Below are positions 60,737-64,000 of a stretch of DNA of 64,000 bases, piece after piece. This DNA is from Buttiauxella sp. B2. GTDB lineage: Bacteria > Pseudomonadota > Gammaproteobacteria > Enterobacterales > Enterobacteriaceae. Position 1 is the stretch's first letter. The number at the start of each line of letters is the position of its first letter. The position numbers were made by a program, and so were the translations under genes. A model generated the notes under the pieces. That model made no database searches. It had not been told where the DNA came from and saw nothing but the letters and a program-made list of their open reading frames with translations. Where the stretch lies: NCBI RefSeq assembly GCF_006376615.1, contig NZ_VEXQ01000009.1, positions 62,001 through 126,000 on the forward strand. Direction: 5' to 3'.

Positions 60737-62899
60737 TTATTTGTTGATAACATAACCATAAGCACGTTTTCTCCGGTCCTCATCGAGCTTGATGTAGACC
60801 CCTTGTAGCTCGGGAGCAAAGCCCGGTAACAGATTGATCCCTTCTTCCAGCGCCAGGAAATAACGCTGTACAGACCCCCCCCAGACTTCACCCGGAACCA
60901 CACATAAAACACCCGGAGGATATGGCAGGGCACCTTCAGCGGCGATGCGGCCTTCAATTTGAGATAACGCCACTAATTCAACATTGCCGCGTACAAACTC
61001 AATGTTGGCTTGCTGAGGATTCATGACTACTTTTGGGAAGTGAGCTTTGCGGAACATCTCTTTTTGTAGTTGTTTAACGTCGTGGCTAACATACAGGTCG
61101 TGCATTTCCTGGCATAGCTGACGGATGGTGTAGTTCTGATAACGTTCTTCGTAGCTTTTATAAATGGAGGGCAGTACTTGCGCTAATGGTGCATCTTCTT
61201 CCAACAGGCGTTCAAAGTGAGCAATTTGAGCAACGAGATGCTGCATCTTCGCCATGTCTTCAGCAGGGGTCATCAGGAACAAGATAGAATTCAGGTCGCA
61301 TTTTTCCGGTACGATCCCGTTCTCACGAAGGAAGTTGGCGAGGATAGTCGCCGGTACGCCGAATTTTTCATATTCCCCGGTTTGGGCATTAATACCCGGC
61401 GTGGTCAACATCAGCTTGCATGGGTCAACGAAATATTGGTGCTCCGCGTAGCCTTCAAAGGAGTGCCAGCGTTCCCCCGGAATGAAATCAAAGAAACGAA
61501 GGTTGTTTGCCATATCATCCGTATCAAAATCTTCCCATTTACGACCATCAACCGTTTCTGGCACAAACGGACGGATGTGTTTACAGAGTTTTAACAATAA
61601 CTTACGGGTTTCGATACCCACTTTTACGCAGTCCATCCACATACGTTTGCCGCTTTCGCCTTCATGCATTTTGGCGTTAACGTCGAGGGCTGCAAACAAC
61701 GGATAGAACGGGCTTGTTGATGCATGCATCATAAATGCGTTATTCATACGCTTATGATTTACATAACGATTCTGCCCTTTGATGTGTTTGTCTTTTTTAT
61801 GGATTTGTGAGGTCTGAGAGAATCCGGCTTGCTGTTTATGCACAGATTGAGTCACCAGAATGCCCGGATCGTTTTCATCCAGTTCAAGCAACAGCGGAGA
61901 ACAATCATTCATCATTGGAATGAATTGTTCGTAACCTACCCATGCCGAATCAAACAGGATGTAGTCGCAAAGATGACCTATTTTATCGACAACCTGGCGA
62001 GCGTTATAAATAGTACCGTCGTAGGTGCCTAATTGAATAACTGCAAGGCGGAATGGTCGTTTTTCAGCACTGCGATTAGGTGCAACTTCCTGTACTAAAT
62101 TACGCAGATATTTTTCTTCAAAACAGTGGGCATCAATACCGCCTATAAACCCAAATGGGTTACGAGCAGTTTCCAGATATACGGGAGTCGCTCCGGCCTG
62201 AATTAATGCGCCGTGGTGGTTAGATTTATGGTTGTTACGGTCAAAGAGTACCAAATCGCCAGGTGCTAAAAGCGCATTCAGCACAACTTTATTAGAAGAG
62301 GAAGTCCCATTCAAAACGAAGTAAGTTTTGTCTGCATTAAACACTTTAGCTGCATGCATCTGTGCTGCGCATGGAGCACCTTCATGAATGAGCAGATCAC
62401 CCATGGAGACGTCTGCATTACACAAGTCTGAGCGGAATAATGTTTCACCAAAGTAATCAAAGAATTGACGACCAGCCGGATGGCGACGGAAGAACTGTCC
62501 CCCCTGATGTCCTGGGCAATCAAAAGCAGCATTACCTTGTTGTACGTACTCCACCAGATTGCCAAAGAACGGCGGCAGAACGTCCTTCTCATATTTAATA
62601 GCTGCAGCTTCTAACTGTTTTCCATAGAAATCTACGTTGCCATCGCACAGTTCGAACACACCAGTGACACGTGGCAGGACTTCAGCTGGTAATTCTTCTT
62701 CACAACATACAGCGACAAAGATTGGGATGCCGAAGCCAGTTTGTTCGATTGTTCTCAATACGCCTGACATAGCATCTTTAACAGAAATGACGGCAGCGGA
62801 AACATCTGTAAAATTAGTATTGTTAATATCTACGGTTTCACGTTCGGTGCTAAAGCATTCAGCTGCGTTGGTATTAACGGCTATTTTTAATTTTTCCAT
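60737..62899 (-). CDS. speF: SpeF, inducible ornithine decarboxylase
   Basis: SpeF decarboxylates ornithine to putrescine with PLP and is induced by acid and ornithine. The 720-residue protein (E. coli SpeF 732) has an N-terminal wing domain (1-105, the most divergent part), the PLP-binding core (about 110-560) and a C-terminal domain. The PLP lysine lies in LVTQSVHKQQAGFSQTSQIH, seen as SVHKQQAGFSQTS. The neighbouring PotE and the SpeFL leader peptide upstream favour the inducible SpeF over the constitutive SpeC. The C-terminus is shortened relative to E. coli. Confidence 0.93.
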   Translation of the reverse strand: MEKLKIAVNTNAAECFSTERETVDINNTNFTDVSAAVISVKDAMSGVLRTIEQTGFGIPIFVAVCCEEELPAEVLPRVTGVFELCDGNVDFYGKQLEAAAIKYEKDVLPPFFGNLVEYVQQGNAAFDCPGHQGGQFFRRHPAGRQFFDYFGETLFRSDLCNADVSMGDLLIHEGAPCAAQMHAAKVFNADKTYFVLNGTSSSNKVVLNALLAPGDLVLFDRNNHKSNHHGALIQAGATPVYLETARNPFGFIGGIDAHCFEEKYLRNLVQEVAPNRSAEKRPFRLAVIQLGTYDGTIYNARQVVDKIGHLCDYILFDSAWVGYEQFIPMMNDCSPLLLELDENDPGILVTQSVHKQQAGFSQTSQIHKKDKHIKGQNRYVNHKRMNNAFMMHASTSPFYPLFAALDVNAKMHEGESGKRMWMDCVKVGIETRKLLLKLCKHIRPFVPETVDGRKWEDFDTDDMANNLRFFDFIPGERWHSFEGYAEHQYFVDPCKLMLTTPGINAQTGEYEKFGVPATILANFLRENGIVPEKCDLNSILFLMTPAEDMAKMQHLVAQIAHFERLLEEDAPLAQVLPSIYKSYEERYQNYTIRQLCQEMHDLYVSHDVKQLQKEMFRKAHFPKVVMNPQQANIEFVRGNVELVALSQIEGRIAAEGALPYPPGVLCVVPGEVWGGSVQRYFLALEEGINLLPGFAPELQGVYIKLDEDRRKRAYGYVINK

Positions 62900-63229
62900 T
62901 ACTATTCTGCTCTCTTGAATTCTTGATTAACAAGTAAATATTTAATGTATAGGGTGTCCGTCAGATATTCCCAACAGGAATCCCGAAGCCATATTATTTT
63001 TTAAAGGCAATAACAACCCACAATAATTCGTATGATTGAATTACTGAAGTGAGTCGGTAAATACCAGGTGATTAATTCACCGGATGGGCTGATGTGCTAA
63101 TTTTGATAGTCAAATGCCGCACGCAGAACGCAGTATAATGATAGCAAATTCAGTTTTTTACTGAATTAATCAACGTCTGGAGACAAGCGGGCACGAGTAT
63201 CTGAAATAGCAAATGCCATTTGATGAGGG
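62900..63229 (-). promoter_or_regulatory. speFL-speF intercistronic leader
   Basis: A 330-nt untranslated stretch separates the leader peptide from speF. It holds a perfect hairpin AATTCAGT / ACTGAATT with a 5-nt loop (63147-63167). In E. coli this region undergoes Rho-dependent termination unless ornithine stalls the ribosome on speFL; the length here would allow the same. No further ORF is convincing. Confidence 0.6.
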
Positions 63230-63334
63230 TTACTTAGAATTGAAGAGATGAAAATCGAAGCAGCTACGGTGTATTAACATCATAATATGCGTAACACGTC
63301 GGATATGTGGCATGGATCTATTATTGTTTTCCAT
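63230..63334 (-). CDS. speFL: SpeFL, ornithine-sensing arrest peptide
   Basis: A 34-codon ORF begins MENNNRSMPHIRRVTHIM and ends CFDFHLFNSK. E. coli SpeFL is also 34 residues, and the aligned hallmarks are kept: H10-I-R-R-x-T-H16 in the sensor half and F26-D-F-H and N32 in the arrest half. Its AGGAGG ribosome-binding site (63344-63349) is at 9-nt spacing. In E. coli, ornithine bound in the nascent-chain tunnel arrests the ribosome at the end of this ORF and allows speF-potE expression. Confidence 0.93.
   Translation of the reverse strand: MENNNRSMPHIRRVTHIMMLIHRSCFDFHLFNSK

Positions 63335-64000
<666 letters not shown>

Overview
The window is chromosomal DNA of an enterobacterium (family Enterobacteriaceae), related to but clearly distinct from Escherichia coli. 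Nearly every protein can be recognised as the orthologue of an E. coli K-12 protein of almost identical length. The small regulatory features also match: the SpeFL, MgtL and PyrL leader peptides, tRNA-Leu(GAG) followed by tRNA-fMet, the TrpR operator of mtr, and the TreR operator. The species cannot be fixed from the sequence alone. All gene names rest on recalled family sequences; no search was run.

Layout. (1) 1-10.2 kb: lipopolysaccharide and outer-membrane maintenance (yrbG-kdsD-kdsC-lptC-lptA-lptB on minus, mlaFEDCB on plus, ibaG-murA), then sfsB and ispB on minus. (2) 10.4-22.7 kb: rplU-rpmA-yhbE-obgE, a dacB-pmrA-pmrB operon on minus, greA, yhbY, a heat-shock type rlmE-ftsH operon, and folP-glmM. 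(3) 22.8-35.9 kb: secG, tRNA-Leu, tRNA-fMet, then the translation and RNA-decay cluster rimP-nusA-infB-rbfA-truB-rpsO-pnp-nlpI-(yrbN)-deaD, several members of which are cold-shock genes in E. coli. (4) 36-44.1 kb: mtr, yhbW, the anaerobic ubiquinone genes ubiV-ubiU and ubiT, yhbS, yhbQ, yhbP, yraR and yraQ. (5) 44.1-64 kb: nrdD-nrdG, treR-treB-treC, mgtL-mgtA, a GH20 hexosaminidase, ridA, pyrL-pyrB-pyrI, speFL-speF-potE and the start of tabA.

The most notable structural point is the join between blocks 4 and 5. In E. coli K-12 these blocks lie about a megabase apart on opposite sides of oriC. Here yraQ and nrdG share one terminator. Both blocks keep their direction relative to the origin, which fits an inversion around oriC. 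No phage, IS element, CRISPR array or defence system is visible, and I found no undescribed multi-gene system. The interesting content is regulatory: three leader peptides that sense ornithine, Mg2+ and pyrimidines; an nrdDG promoter with paired FNR and NrdR sites in 31-bp register plus two exact DnaA boxes in its leader; and a small ORF (yrbN) overlapping the start of deaD.
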